Part shown: positions 1 to 8,278 of the stretch, piece by piece
How the letters are laid out: each line of letters opens with the position of its first letter
Position numbering within the stretch: the stretch's first letter is position 1
Origin: Pedobacter sp. ok626
GTDB taxonomy: Bacteria > Bacteroidota > Bacteroidia > Sphingobacteriales > Sphingobacteriaceae
NCBI RefSeq assembly: GCF_900100435.1
Contig: NZ_FNEX01000001.1
Location: 434,001 to 498,000 of the forward strand
Length of the DNA stretch: 64,000 bases
Reading direction: 5' to 3'
The notes under the pieces: generated by a model
The model's input: the letters and a program-made list of their open reading frames with translations, nothing else
What the model was told of the DNA's origin: nothing
Databases searched by the model: none
Program-made: the position numbers and the translations under genes

Positions 1-445
1 TTTTAGCTTCATTAATCACAAACTGGCTACGCACAGTCCCTACATCTGGCAGGCTGGCTAGTCTATTTACTATAAACTCCTTATAAGCATGCATGTTGCT
101 AACCACGATTTTTAACATAAAATCAAAATCTCCTGTCATGTGATAGCATTCCATTACTTCGGTGAACTTAACTACTTCCTGCTCAAAGTTCTTTAAGGAC
201 TGGGTACTGTGGTCTTTCAGTTGAATCGAGGTAAAGGAGGTCAGCATTTCACCCAGTTTTTCACGGTTAATGATGGTGAGCGTACCAATAATATAGCCGA
301 TCTCTTTGAGCCGTTCCACTCGATTGAAAATGGTGTTTCCGGCTTTATGTAGCTTTAAACCAAGTTGTTTGTTGGTCAACGAGGCATCTTTTTGAATGAG
401 GCGTAAAAGTTGTAGATCAGTCTGATCCAAAGTCGTAGTAGTCAT
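1..445 (-). CDS. Lrp/AsnC family transcriptional regulator (3' end cut by window edge)
   Basis: Translating the minus strand from the ATG at 445-443 gives an uninterrupted 148-codon frame to the window edge. It starts MTTTTLDQTDLQLLRLIQKD and continues with an AsnC-type helix-turn-helix (about residues 5-55, including N-K-Q-L-G-L-K-L-H and R-V-E-R-L-K-E-I-G-Y). The ligand-binding/oligomerisation (RAM) domain follows, with the family pattern V-M-E-C-Y-H-M-T-G-D-F-D-F-M-L-K. Lrp/AsnC proteins are usually about 150-160 aa, so only a few C-terminal residues are missing. Such proteins bind DNA as dimers or octamers and often respond to amino acids; the target here cannot be told. It is divergent from the next gene and has its own promoter-like sequence. 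Confidence 0.93.
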   Translation of the reverse strand, partial: MTTTTLDQTDLQLLRLIQKDASLTNKQLGLKLHKAGNTIFNRVERLKEIGYIIGTLTIINREKLGEMLTSFTSIQLKDHSTQSLKNFEQEVVKFTEVMECYHMTGDFDFMLKIVVSNMHAYKEFIVNRLASLPDVGTVRSQFVINEAK

Positions 446-473
446 ATAACCATATTTTTACGCTTGTTTTTTG

Positions 474-505
474 CAAATTAAATCTATTCTATTCAGATTG
501 TCAAG
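474..505 (-). promoter_or_regulatory. Bacteroidota-type promoter for the Lrp/AsnC gene
   Basis: Read on the minus strand, CTTG (505-502) is followed by 20 nt and TTAATTTG (481-474). This differs at one base from the Bacteroidota sigma-ABfr consensus TTTG-N19-21-TAnnTTTG. The -7 element lies 28 nt before the start codon. Assignment is by pattern only. Confidence 0.5.
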
Positions 506-637
506 TAGTTAGCTTTAATTCTGTCAGATAGATACTTTCTTACACTTTAAAGAATTTAATTCTGTTTGAAAGGTGTTTAATGGAAGATTTTTCCAAATTA
601 GCTGCTGTGTATGGATTTATCAATCATGCTGATCAAA

Positions 638-668
638 TTTGTGTACATTCTACACCACGATTACTTTG
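638..668 (+). promoter_or_regulatory. Bacteroidota-type promoter for the 694-1122 gene
   Basis: TTTG (638-641), exactly 19 nt, then TTACTTTG (661-668): one mismatch from TTTG-N19-TAnnTTTG. It sits 25 nt before the ATG at 694, which supports the gene as really expressed. Confidence 0.55.
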
Positions 669-693
669 CCAGTAGTCAACTAATTTCTGAAAA

Positions 694-1122
694 ATGAGTT
701 TAAATTTTTTAAGTATCAATCGTCTGGATGAGTATAAGAGCGACGCAAAGTTGCAAACTACCATTAGTTCCCGCTTAATGTGGTTAGATGAAGGCGAAAG
801 TATGGTTTTTGTACCATCTGGTGTTTCTTTTGATCTTGATATTTATCCTTCAACAGGATGGATATTTTCGTTCAATGAGCTTTTTTATAGGGACTTTTTG
901 GATCGGTACCCTCAGGATTACAACTGTGCTTTGATGGCGAAAAGGTCATGTGATTATTTGTTTATTCCATTAAGTGTCAAGTTACGAATGGAAATGTCTG
1001 AACTAGCAGATTTGTTGATAAAGGCGCTAAAAGAGGGGCAATCAGAATTGTTCTTGCAGGCCTACGCAGATTTAATTTTGCTAAATGCAAATCAGGCATA
1101 CGTAGGAATACACAGTAAATAA
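694..1122 (+). CDS. Orphan small protein resembling an AraC-type sensor domain without HTH
   Basis: A 142-aa cytoplasmic protein with no signal peptide or membrane segment. The stretch from about residue 40 to 75 (F-V-P-S-G-V-S-F then G-W-I-F-S-F-N-E-L-F-Y-R-D-F) resembles the cupin-like N-terminal sensing half of Bacteroidota AraC-family regulators, in which a line like 'G-x-x-L-x-F-x-x-x-F-Y' is common. No AraC helix-turn-helix follows: the frame ends in a helical segment and a proper stop, with a hairpin just after. It has its own promoter-like sequence and is a single-gene unit. It may be a truncated regulator, a sensor-only remnant or a free-standing modulator. The function is unknown and the AraC resemblance is weak. 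Confidence 0.6.
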   Translation: MSLNFLSINRLDEYKSDAKLQTTISSRLMWLDEGESMVFVPSGVSFDLDIYPSTGWIFSFNELFYRDFLDRYPQDYNCALMAKRSCDYLFIPLSVKLRMEMSELADLLIKALKEGQSELFLQAYADLILLNANQAYVGIHSK

Positions 1123-1137
1123 GATTCGATAATCAAT

Positions 1138-1175
1138 AACAAAGGGGCATTTGTTTTTACAAATACCTCTTTGTT
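1138..1175 (+). terminator. Hairpin terminator after the 142-aa protein gene
   Basis: AACAAAGGGGCATTTG pairs with CAAATACCTCTTTGTT across a 6-nt T-rich loop: 16 positions, mostly Watson-Crick with G-T or A-C exceptions. It is followed by ATTTCC. It separates the orphan gene from the sigma/FecR operon. Confidence 0.6.
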
Positions 1176-1294
1176 ATTTCCATTGGAGATCGCGAATTAT
1201 TCTTCGTTTGCCACGGAAATAAAATTGCTTTTTTGTTATCCTTATGAGTAATAGGATATTATTTTTTAGTAATTTTACAAAAGGGGAAATCTTC

Positions 1295-1861
1295 ATGACC
1301 ATTTATAGTTCATATACTGATTTGGAACTTATTGCTTTGTTAAAAAAGGGTGAGAAGGTTGCGCTTGCCGAGATTTACAGAAGGTATCAGGGCGTTTTGT
1401 ATAGCCATGCCTACCGTCGCTTGCCGGACAGAGAGGAAGTAAGAGATATCATACAGGAGTTGTTTGTTTATCTGTGGACTAGCAGGGAACAGCTTTATAT
1501 GACCAGTCTTTCTTCCTATCTCTATGCTTCAGTTCGAAATCGCATATTAAACCAGTATAGAAATAAAAAGGTAAGAGATAATTTTGCTGCTTCATTACAG
1601 GAATTTATAGATCAGGGCGAAAATGTGATTGAAGATCAGCTGAGGGAAAAGGAGCTCGCCTTACTCGTTGAAAAGGAAATTGCTGCCTTACCTGATCAGA
1701 TGCGTCTTGTTTTTGAAATGAGCCGTAAGCTGGAGATGAGCCATAATGAAATAGCTGAGGCCCTCAATTTATCACCACACACCGTTCGCAATCAGGTGCA
1801 TAATGCCCTAAAAGTTTTACGTGTTAAATTGGGTGCTAACAGTCTGTTTATATTATTTTAA
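1295..1861 (+). CDS. ECF RNA polymerase sigma factor, locus 1
   Basis: An ECF-type sigma-70 factor of 188 aa from the ATG at 1295. An upstream in-frame ATG at 1244 would add 17 residues that do not look like the family, so the later start (after AAAGGGGAAATCTTC) is preferred. Region 2 spans about residues 10-80, with D-I-I-Q-E-L-F-V-Y-L-W and the -10-recognition helix Y-L-Y-A-S-V-R-N-R. Region 4 spans about residues 125-180, with the HTH M-S-H-N-E-I-A-E-A-L-N-L-S-P-H-T-V. It is followed by a FecR anti-sigma gene and a SusC gene. That is the standard trans-envelope signalling order, in which the sigma factor is released when the cognate SusC transports substrate. Confidence 0.93.
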   Translation: MTIYSSYTDLELIALLKKGEKVALAEIYRRYQGVLYSHAYRRLPDREEVRDIIQELFVYLWTSREQLYMTSLSSYLYASVRNRILNQYRNKKVRDNFAASLQEFIDQGENVIEDQLREKELALLVEKEIAALPDQMRLVFEMSRKLEMSHNEIAEALNLSPHTVRNQVHNALKVLRVKLGANSLFILF

Positions 1862-1941
1862 CTTTTTTTTAATACCATCTAGTCTATAGCCTGCTTAGCC
1901 GTGTCTTATCATTATAGCGCGAAATTTCGCTTAACGTGAAC

Positions 1942-3042
1942 ATGGAATTTAAACAAGCTGATAAATTAATTGAAGCATATAATAATGGAACTGCGAGTCC
2001 TGAGGAAAGGGCTTTGGTGGAAAGCTGGTATTTGAAATATAAAACAGCGAATACATTAAGTTCTGTAGCGCTACAAGAGGAGCATGATTTAGGTTTGCAA
2101 GCCTTGAATGCTTATTTAACAGAGCCGCGTAAAATGAGGTTCTGGCCCCGTATTGCAAGTGCTGCAGCGATATTATTGGTGATGGGATCAGGATTTTATT
2201 TTTATAAGGTTCAGAACATGGGTATAAAGGATAAGATTTCTTTAGCACAGGATATTCCACCAGGTAGAAATACAGCGATACTAACAGTGGCAGGTGGCAG
2301 GACCATAAACCTCAGTGATGCAAAGAATGGAGTGGTTATAGGGGCAGATAAACTGGTTTATAATGACGGTACCCGTGTGTCTGATCCTGAAAGCGTCGAA
2401 CCTAACCTGCCTGTAGAGATGACCGCAAGTACACCCCGTGGTGGTATTTATAATGTGACTTTGCCTGATGGTACTACTGTTGTGCTCAATGCGGAAAGTA
2501 GTTTGAAATTTCCTTCTGTTTTTAAAGGGAAAAATCGGAAAGTGGAATTACGTGGAGAAGCCTACTTTGAAGTCGCTAAAAATAAGTCGCATCCTTTTAT
2601 CGTAGAATCAGAAGGACAGACTGTTGAAGTATTGGGAACACACTTCAATATCAATAGTTACGTTTCTAGCCGTTATATAAAAACAACCTTACTGGAGGGA
2701 AGTGTAAAGGTAACAGGAAAGGATAATGAACTGGTACTGCAACCGGGAGAGCAGTCTAAATTAACTGGCGGACGGTTGAATGTACAGATAGCTGACATTG
2801 AAGAGGCTGTTTCCTGGAAGAATGGGTATTTCCGGTTCAACGATGAAAATATTGTTGACGTGATGCAGAAAATTGCCCGCTGGTATAATATAGAAGTGAT
2901 TTATAAAGATAAACCAACCTTAGAAGGATTTACAGGAACTATTTCACGGAAATCAAATATCAGTGATGTACTGGATATGCTGGAAAGGACAAAAATCGTT
3001 CACTTTGAGATTGAAGGAAGGAGGGTTATGGTAATGAATTAA
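1942..3042 (+). CDS. FecR family anti-sigma factor, locus 1
   Basis: A 366-aa inner-membrane anti-sigma factor. ATG 1942 is preferred over the in-frame GTG at 1936. The cytoplasmic N-terminal sigma-binding region (about residues 1-65) has the family pattern E-R-A-L-V-E-S-W-Y. One transmembrane helix lies at about 68-88. The periplasmic FecR domain (about 110-270) shows T-P-R-G-G-I-Y and V-L-N-A-E-S-S-L-K-F-P, then G-E-A-Y-F-E-V and V-L-G-T-H-F-N-I-N. A C-terminal DUF4974-like domain (about 290-366) contains W-K-N-G-Y-F-R-F and the I-A-R-W-Y-N-I-E-V segment. It should hold the upstream sigma factor inactive until the SusC at 3200 signals through its STN domain. Confidence 0.93.
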   Translation: MEFKQADKLIEAYNNGTASPEERALVESWYLKYKTANTLSSVALQEEHDLGLQALNAYLTEPRKMRFWPRIASAAAILLVMGSGFYFYKVQNMGIKDKISLAQDIPPGRNTAILTVAGGRTINLSDAKNGVVIGADKLVYNDGTRVSDPESVEPNLPVEMTASTPRGGIYNVTLPDGTTVVLNAESSLKFPSVFKGKNRKVELRGEAYFEVAKNKSHPFIVESEGQTVEVLGTHFNINSYVSSRYIKTTLLEGSVKVTGKDNELVLQPGEQSKLTGGRLNVQIADIEEAVSWKNGYFRFNDENIVDVMQKIARWYNIEVIYKDKPTLEGFTGTISRKSNISDVLDMLERTKIVHFEIEGRRVMVMN

Positions 3043-3069
3043 ACTTTTACTACCTAAACCCTTAAAAAA

Positions 3070-3099
3070 GGTTACCCTGGCTTCGGAACCAGGATAACC
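3070..3099 (+). promoter_or_regulatory. Stem-loop in the FecR-SusC gap, locus 1
   Basis: GGTTACCCTGG pairs with CCAGGATAACC (10 of 11 positions) around the 8-nt loop CTTCGGAA. No T-run follows, so a simple terminator is less likely than a leader or processing structure. The loop resembles those at 27301-27328 and 34333-34360 although the stems differ. Confidence 0.6.
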
Positions 3100-3137
3100 C
3101 AATAAGCGGTTTACATCAATAATCTAAACTATCAACT

Positions 3138-3181
3138 AAGCGACATGCCAGTCCATCTTCGAAAATGAAGGCCTGTCGTTT
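3138..3181 (+). promoter_or_regulatory. Second stem-loop just upstream of the locus 1 SusC
   Basis: AAGCGACA pairs with TGTCGTTT (one G-T), GCC with GGC, and CATCTTCGAAAATG in the middle is nearly self-complementary. It ends 18 nt before the SusC ATG, so it would lie in the 5' leader close to the ribosome-binding region. No counterpart was seen in the other three SusC leaders. Confidence 0.45.
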
Positions 3182-3199
3182 CTAAACCATGCTAAGCAA

Positions 3200-6100
3200 A
3201 TGTACAATTTTTACACAAAAAGGTTGATACAGCTTTTGGGCTGTATTTCCAAAATCCAGTTGATGAGGTACCAAGCCTTTGGCCAGGTAAGTGAAACCGG
3301 AAAAAGAAAATGGATTATGCGAGTTAACCTGACCACTTTACTCTTAATCACAGTTATCCTGCAGGTAAGTGCGGGAGGCTATGCGCAAAAAATCACTTTA
3401 TCTGAAAAAAATGCGCCCATTAAATATGTTCTTGATAAAATCAGGACCCAGAGTGGGTATGACTTTTTGTTTACTACTACCAATTTAAAAAATGCAAAAC
3501 CTGTTACCATACAGGTGAAGAATGCTGATCTGAAAGTGGTACTGGAACAGGTTTTTGAGAACCAGCCATTTGATTATTCAGTAGCTAAAAACTCTGTTGT
3601 AGTGTCCAAAAAAGAATCTTCCTTTCTGGATAAACTCAAGAGTGTTTTTTCTGCTATTGATGTTCGCGGTCGTGTTGTGGATGAAAACGGGAAGCCCATG
3701 GCGGGAGTGAGCATCAAATCAAAAAACAGTTCAGGAAGATCCATTGTTACCAATGAACAAGGTTTTTTTAGCACTACAGTGCCAGATAATGCTGTGCTTG
3801 TTTTTTCTTATGTCGGCTATGTAACATTAGAGTTGCCTGTTCGCCCAAGTATGCTTATCGTTATGCAGTTGAGCCAGAATAAATTGGAAGAAACTGTCGT
3901 TGTTGGGTACGGAAGCACCAAAAGAAAAGACCTAACCGGATCGGTGTCTTCTGTAAATATCAGTGAAATTAGGGATGTACCTTATGCAACGATCGATCAG
4001 GCATTAAGTGGCAAAGCTTCAGGCGTCCAGGTGGTGCAATCAGATGGTTCTCCCGGTGGCGTTGCAAAAATTAGAATACGAGGAGGAACCTCGTTATTAG
4101 GAGGGAATGATCCGCTTTATATTATTGATGGTGTTCAGGTACAGGTTCAAAACCGTTATCAGCAAGCTGCAGCAGATATTGTAAGCCCTACAGAGCGGAG
4201 TGGTAACGACTCACCAAACGGTACTATTGCTGGCTCATTTGCAAGAGGGCTTAACAGTTTGGGCGGGTTGAATATAAATGATATTGAGAGTATAGATATT
4301 CTAAAAGATGCTTCTGCAACTGCTATATATGGCTCCAGAGCGGCCAATGGAGTTGTAATTATTACCACTAAAAAGGGAAAAACCAACCAAAAGCCTACTA
4401 TGGAGGCCAACTATTATTTGGGTATGACCAAGGCAAAAGCAGAGGAAGTTTTAAATAGGGAGCAATACATCATGATCATGAAGGAAGCTGCAAAAAATCT
4501 TAATGATGCGAGAGCCGCTAAGGCGCAGGCGTCTGACCCTGTGGCGAATCAGATTTTAAACAATCCGGATTTTTTAGGCCCTGCAAATACGAATTGGATG
4601 GATCTTGTATTGCGGAACGGCATTACCCAAAATGCTGACCTAGCTGTACGTGGCGGGGGGACGGGGTCACGCTATTACACCTCGCTTACCTACAATAAGA
4701 ATGAAGGAACAGTTAAGGGGACTGACTATCGCCGGATTGCTGGTAAAGTCAGTCTGGACAATGAAATCAATTCAAAACTGCGCATTAGTACCAATCTGGA
4801 CTACGGTTTTACCACTAATAACGTAACCAATGGACTTTATACTCAGGCATTATTTGCTCCTCCTACATTTGAAGCTTATAATGCGGACGGAAGTGTTAAA
4901 ATACTGGATCCAGCTTCTATAGGTGGATATGCTTATCAGGGCTATCAAAATCCACTGGCTTTACTTAAAGGGATCAACCGTTCCAATGGAATCTTACTAT
5001 TGGGCTCCCTGGCCGCGGAATACGATATTTTAAAAGAATTAAAATTCAGAAGTTCGGTTGCTGTTAACTATAACAATTACAGGCAGAACAATTATGTGGC
5101 GAGTACCACTTCTATTGCTACACCGAGTGGGTCGGGAAGTTCGAATAATGGAATTGCTACACAATCGCAGGCTGAGGACGTCAATATGTTTTATGAAAAC
5201 ACGCTGACCTGGGCCAGAGAGTTTAATGCGGATAACAGATTAACAGTATTGGTAGGTACTTCGTGGCAAAAAACCAAATCCAATTCATTCTCTGCAAGTG
5301 GACAAGGTTTTCCTGATGATATTTATTTGAACAATCTGTCTTCTGCTGCTGTCACTTTACCTTCTACAGGGTTATCCGGACAAAGCTCCTTGCTGAGTTT
5401 TTATATGCGAGCTAACTATGCGCTGTTTGATAAATATCTGTTCACTTTTACCGGACGTTCCGATGCATCATCTAAATTCCCTGAAAATAACCGGGTAGGT
5501 TATTTTCCTTCGGGAGGTGTGGCCTGGCGTATTTCGCAGGAGAATTTTTTGAAAAAAGTAAAATGGATTGATGAGATCAAACTTAGGGCGAGTATGGGGT
5601 ATACAGGAACACAGAATATTGCCGACAATCTGTTTTACACTTTATACAGTCCGGTGTCTTATGCTGGCATGAATGGACTGTCGCCTTCACAACTAGGTAA
5701 CAGCAAACTTAAATGGGAATCTACACTGCAAAAAGATGCAGGTATTAATATCCAGCTTTTTGGTTCTCGACTACGCGCAGAAGTAGGTTATTATAGTAAA
5801 ATTACAACGGGTATTTTATTTCCGGCAACAGTTGCAGGTAGTTCTGGCTTTTCAGGTGTGACTGCTAACATTGCAAAAATAAGAAACAATGGACTTGAAT
5901 TTGAACTTGGAGGAGACTTTATAAGGAATAAAAACTTCCAGTGGTCTGGGAACCTGAATATTTCAGGAAACCGTTCAAAAGTACTAGCCCTATCCAATGA
6001 TTTTGCTGACCCAAGTAATCCTAAGATATATACTTATGGAAATACTGTGTTAAAAGTGGGAGAGCCTCTTGGACTTTTATATGGAAAGGTATTCGACGGA

Positions 6101-6760
6101 ATTATGCAAAATCAGGCCGAGGTGAATGAATACAAGCAGCGCAGTTATTATGCTAATTATATTTTATCTTATGTAGGAGTAGGTGATGCCCGTTTCAAAT
6201 TGGGAACACCGATCGCAGGTAATTTTGCACTTTACAAAGATGACATTATAGGTCATGCCGAGCCAAATTTTTATGGAGGTTACACCAATACTTTTAGCTA
6301 CAAGGGATTCATGCTTAGTGCGCTGACTACCTTCTCATCAGGTGGCGATATCTATTATCTCGCGGATATACAAAACCAGGATGTGTCTACCAGAGCAAAT
6401 AAAGGAGTAAGGATATTGGACCGATGGACACCTGAAAATACCAATACCACTGTTCCTAAGCTTGTTCTTGGACAGAGTAATTATGCCTATGCTTCAAGCA
6501 ACAACGTTCATGATGCTTCCTTTATCAGGTTGAAGTCTGTGACTTTCAGTTATCAGCTGCCAAAAAATCTGATCAGCAAAATTAACATGACCAATGCAAG
6601 CGTATACATATCTGGAACCAACTTGATTACGATTACCAATTATCCTGGAGCAGATCCGGAAGTTAGCAATGATCCGTATAGTTTGATAGGTGGTTACAGT
6701 GATTCAGGAGGTTATCCTTCAGTGCGACAGTTTAGTTTTGGTGTGCGATTTGGGTTTTAA
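3200..6760 (+). CDS. SusC/RagA-family TonB-dependent outer-membrane transporter with STN domain, locus 1
   Basis: A 1186-aa TonB-dependent transporter. A long N-terminal extension starting M-Y-N-F-Y precedes the hydrophobic signal core (about residues 43-62, ending S-A-G-G-Y-A-Q). An STN signalling domain (about 64-116), a carboxypeptidase-regulatory-like beta domain (about 153-225) and the TonB-box/plug start (V-V-V-G-Y-G-S-T-K-R-K-D-L-T-G-S, from 233) follow. The plug motif D-A-S-A-T-A-I-Y-G-S-R-A-A-N-G-V-V is present, then a C-terminal beta barrel ending F-G-V-R-F-G-F. The STN domain fits control by the adjacent sigma/FecR pair. It would pair with the SusD at 6780. The substrate is not evident, because no carbohydrate-active enzyme is in this operon. 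Confidence 0.96.
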   Translation: MYNFYTKRLIQLLGCISKIQLMRYQAFGQVSETGKRKWIMRVNLTTLLLITVILQVSAGGYAQKITLSEKNAPIKYVLDKIRTQSGYDFLFTTTNLKNAKPVTIQVKNADLKVVLEQVFENQPFDYSVAKNSVVVSKKESSFLDKLKSVFSAIDVRGRVVDENGKPMAGVSIKSKNSSGRSIVTNEQGFFSTTVPDNAVLVFSYVGYVTLELPVRPSMLIVMQLSQNKLEETVVVGYGSTKRKDLTGSVSSVNISEIRDVPYATIDQALSGKASGVQVVQSDGSPGGVAKIRIRGGTSLLGGNDPLYIIDGVQVQVQNRYQQAAADIVSPTERSGNDSPNGTIAGSFARGLNSLGGLNINDIESIDILKDASATAIYGSRAANGVVIITTKKGKTNQKPTMEANYYLGMTKAKAEEVLNREQYIMIMKEAAKNLNDARAAKAQASDPVANQILNNPDFLGPANTNWMDLVLRNGITQNADLAVRGGGTGSRYYTSLTYNKNEGTVKGTDYRRIAGKVSLDNEINSKLRISTNLDYGFTTNNVTNGLYTQALFAPPTFEAYNADGSVKILDPASIGGYAYQGYQNPLALLKGINRSNGILLLGSLAAEYDILKELKFRSSVAVNYNNYRQNNYVASTTSIATPSGSGSSNNGIATQSQAEDVNMFYENTLTWAREFNADNRLTVLVGTSWQKTKSNSFSASGQGFPDDIYLNNLSSAAVTLPSTGLSGQSSLLSFYMRANYALFDKYLFTFTGRSDASSKFPENNRVGYFPSGGVAWRISQENFLKKVKWIDEIKLRASMGYTGTQNIADNLFYTLYSPVSYAGMNGLSPSQLGNSKLKWESTLQKDAGINIQLFGSRLRAEVGYYSKITTGILFPATVAGSSGFSGVTANIAKIRNNGLEFELGGDFIRNKNFQWSGNLNISGNRSKVLALSNDFADPSNPKIYTYGNTVLKVGEPLGLLYGKVFDGIMQNQAEVNEYKQRSYYANYILSYVGVGDARFKLGTPIAGNFALYKDDIIGHAEPNFYGGYTNTFSYKGFMLSALTTFSSGGDIYYLADIQNQDVSTRANKGVRILDRWTPENTNTTVPKLVLGQSNYAYASSNNVHDASFIRLKSVTFSYQLPKNLISKINMTNASVYISGTNLITITNYPGADPEVSNDPYSLIGGYSDSGGYPSVRQFSFGVRFGF

Positions 6761-6779
6761 CAAATAAAGAATAAATGTG

Positions 6780-8210
6780 ATGAAAAAAATATATGTATAT
6801 GTGGTATTCTGCTTGATTGCCACTGCGCTTTATTCCTGCAATAAGGAGCTTAGTGCCTTACCTCAGAATTCTAAAACGGAGGAGAATACTATACTTGACC
6901 AGGGGACTTCCCAGATTGCCTTGAATGGGGCCTATTACAATTTTGCAAATGCCACTTCAACTAAAAACGGGTGGCAATCGCATCAGATCACTACGGCAAG
7001 ATTGGCAGGCTACATGCAGTACGGCTACGGGCCTAATGGTTTGGATCTGAACCAGAACGCAGGAACCTCTTTCTGGATTGAATCTTACAAATTGCTAAAT
7101 GCAGCAAATGGCGTAATTAAAGGAGTTACTGCACTAGCCGATAATAAGTTTACAGCGAATAGAAAAAAGGAAATATTGGCTGAGGCCCGTTTTTTAAGAG
7201 CTTATGGTCATTTCAGAATATTGATGTTCTATGCGGAATGGTTTAAGCCAAACAGTGCGCTGGGCGTATTGATCAGGGATGAATTGTCTACCCTAACCAA
7301 TATCAGCAAAGCCAGGAGCTCAGTTAAAGAGAGTTATGATTTTATCCTGGCAGATTTGGATGAGGCAATTGCGAATGGTCCGTCTACCAATGCAGCCTAT
7401 TATGCAACAAAATGGGCTGCAATGGCCTTAAAGATGAGGGTGCTGATCAATAGGGGGGCTGCTGGGGATTTCACAGAGATCATAGGTCTGGCCAATACCC
7501 TTACTACAAGTAGTCCTTACGTGTTGGAAGCAAATGCGATGGATATTTTCAGAAGTAAAGGATTAAGCAGTAAAGAGGTGATACTTGGCTTACAGCCACA
7601 GGCTTTACAGGCGGCAGATTTCTACAGCAAAACTAAGCAGTATTACCCTGGTGCATCTTCCTTATATGTAGCCTCAAATGCACTTAAGAATATTTACGCG
7701 AATGATCCCCGTCTTGCCTGGATGATTGGTACCGCCAATCCTTCTGCCAGTTCGCCTAATACTTTCTATTTTACAAAGTATGCTGCACAGGGTGTTGTTG
7801 CATCCTCACTTACAGAGACTGATTATGCCATCCGGTTAACTGAAGTTTATCTACTCAAAGCAGAAGCAATAGTACGATCGGGTGGAAGTTTGACTGACGC
7901 TAAAACACTATTACATACCATACAAGCAAAAGCTGGTATTACAGCTACAGTCAACAATATCAATTATCTTGAAGTTGAAGCTGCTGTAACTCCGGATGCG
8001 ATGCTGATGGAAATATATAAGGAGACTGTTAGATGTATGGTCGGCGAAGATGGACAGGAGTGGATGTGCCTGTTGCGTTTACCTTTATCAACTGTACAGC
8101 AGCTAAGGCCAACAATTACCAGTCAGCTTCTTTACATATTCGGTGTTCCATCCAATGAGTTTTTGTACAACCCATTGTTCGGAGATCAGAATCCAGGGTA
8201 TAACAAATAA
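6780..8210 (+). CDS. SusD/RagB-family outer-membrane lipoprotein, divergent C-terminus, locus 1
   Basis: A 476-aa surface lipoprotein from ATG 6780 (an in-frame GTG lies 3 nt earlier). The lipobox T-A-L-Y-S-C places the lipidated Cys at about residue 20. The N-terminal SusD fold is clear: N-G-A-Y-Y-N-F, L-L-N-A-A-N-G-V-I, and the TPR-type helix I-L-A-E-A-R-F-L-R-A-Y-G-H-F-R. The C-terminal part is unusual. The common 'E-R-x-x-E-L-A-x-E-G-x-R-x-x-D-L-x-R' segment is replaced by Y-K-E-T-V-R-C-M-V-G-E-D-G-Q-E-W-M. It should cap the SusC channel encoded 19 nt upstream and bind its ligand. Confidence 0.92.
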   Translation: MKKIYVYVVFCLIATALYSCNKELSALPQNSKTEENTILDQGTSQIALNGAYYNFANATSTKNGWQSHQITTARLAGYMQYGYGPNGLDLNQNAGTSFWIESYKLLNAANGVIKGVTALADNKFTANRKKEILAEARFLRAYGHFRILMFYAEWFKPNSALGVLIRDELSTLTNISKARSSVKESYDFILADLDEAIANGPSTNAAYYATKWAAMALKMRVLINRGAAGDFTEIIGLANTLTTSSPYVLEANAMDIFRSKGLSSKEVILGLQPQALQAADFYSKTKQYYPGASSLYVASNALKNIYANDPRLAWMIGTANPSASSPNTFYFTKYAAQGVVASSLTETDYAIRLTEVYLLKAEAIVRSGGSLTDAKTLLHTIQAKAGITATVNNINYLEVEAAVTPDAMLMEIYKETVRCMVGEDGQEWMCLLRLPLSTVQQLRPTITSQLLYIFGVPSNEFLYNPLFGDQNPGYNK

Positions 8211-8221
8211 TTAAGTATTAA

Positions 8222-8259
8222 AGTAAAAGGTTGCAATAAACTTATGGTAGCCTTTTACT
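8222..8259 (+). promoter_or_regulatory. Intercistronic stem-loop between SusD and the TlpA genes
   Basis: AGTAAAAGGTTGC pairs with GTAGCCTTTTACT over 13 positions (two G-T wobbles) around a 12-nt loop. It lacks a following T-run. It may be a processing or partial termination site that lowers expression of the thioredoxin genes relative to SusC/SusD. Confidence 0.55.
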
Positions 8260-8278
8260 AATTAAAGATCTGAAAACT

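Noticed and set aside
1862..1941. An 11-nt repeat array in the locus 1 sigma-FecR gap
   Set aside because: Looked for and not found; only a short near-palindrome AGCGCGAAATTTCGCT is present. The locus 3 gap (33022-33097) also lacks one.
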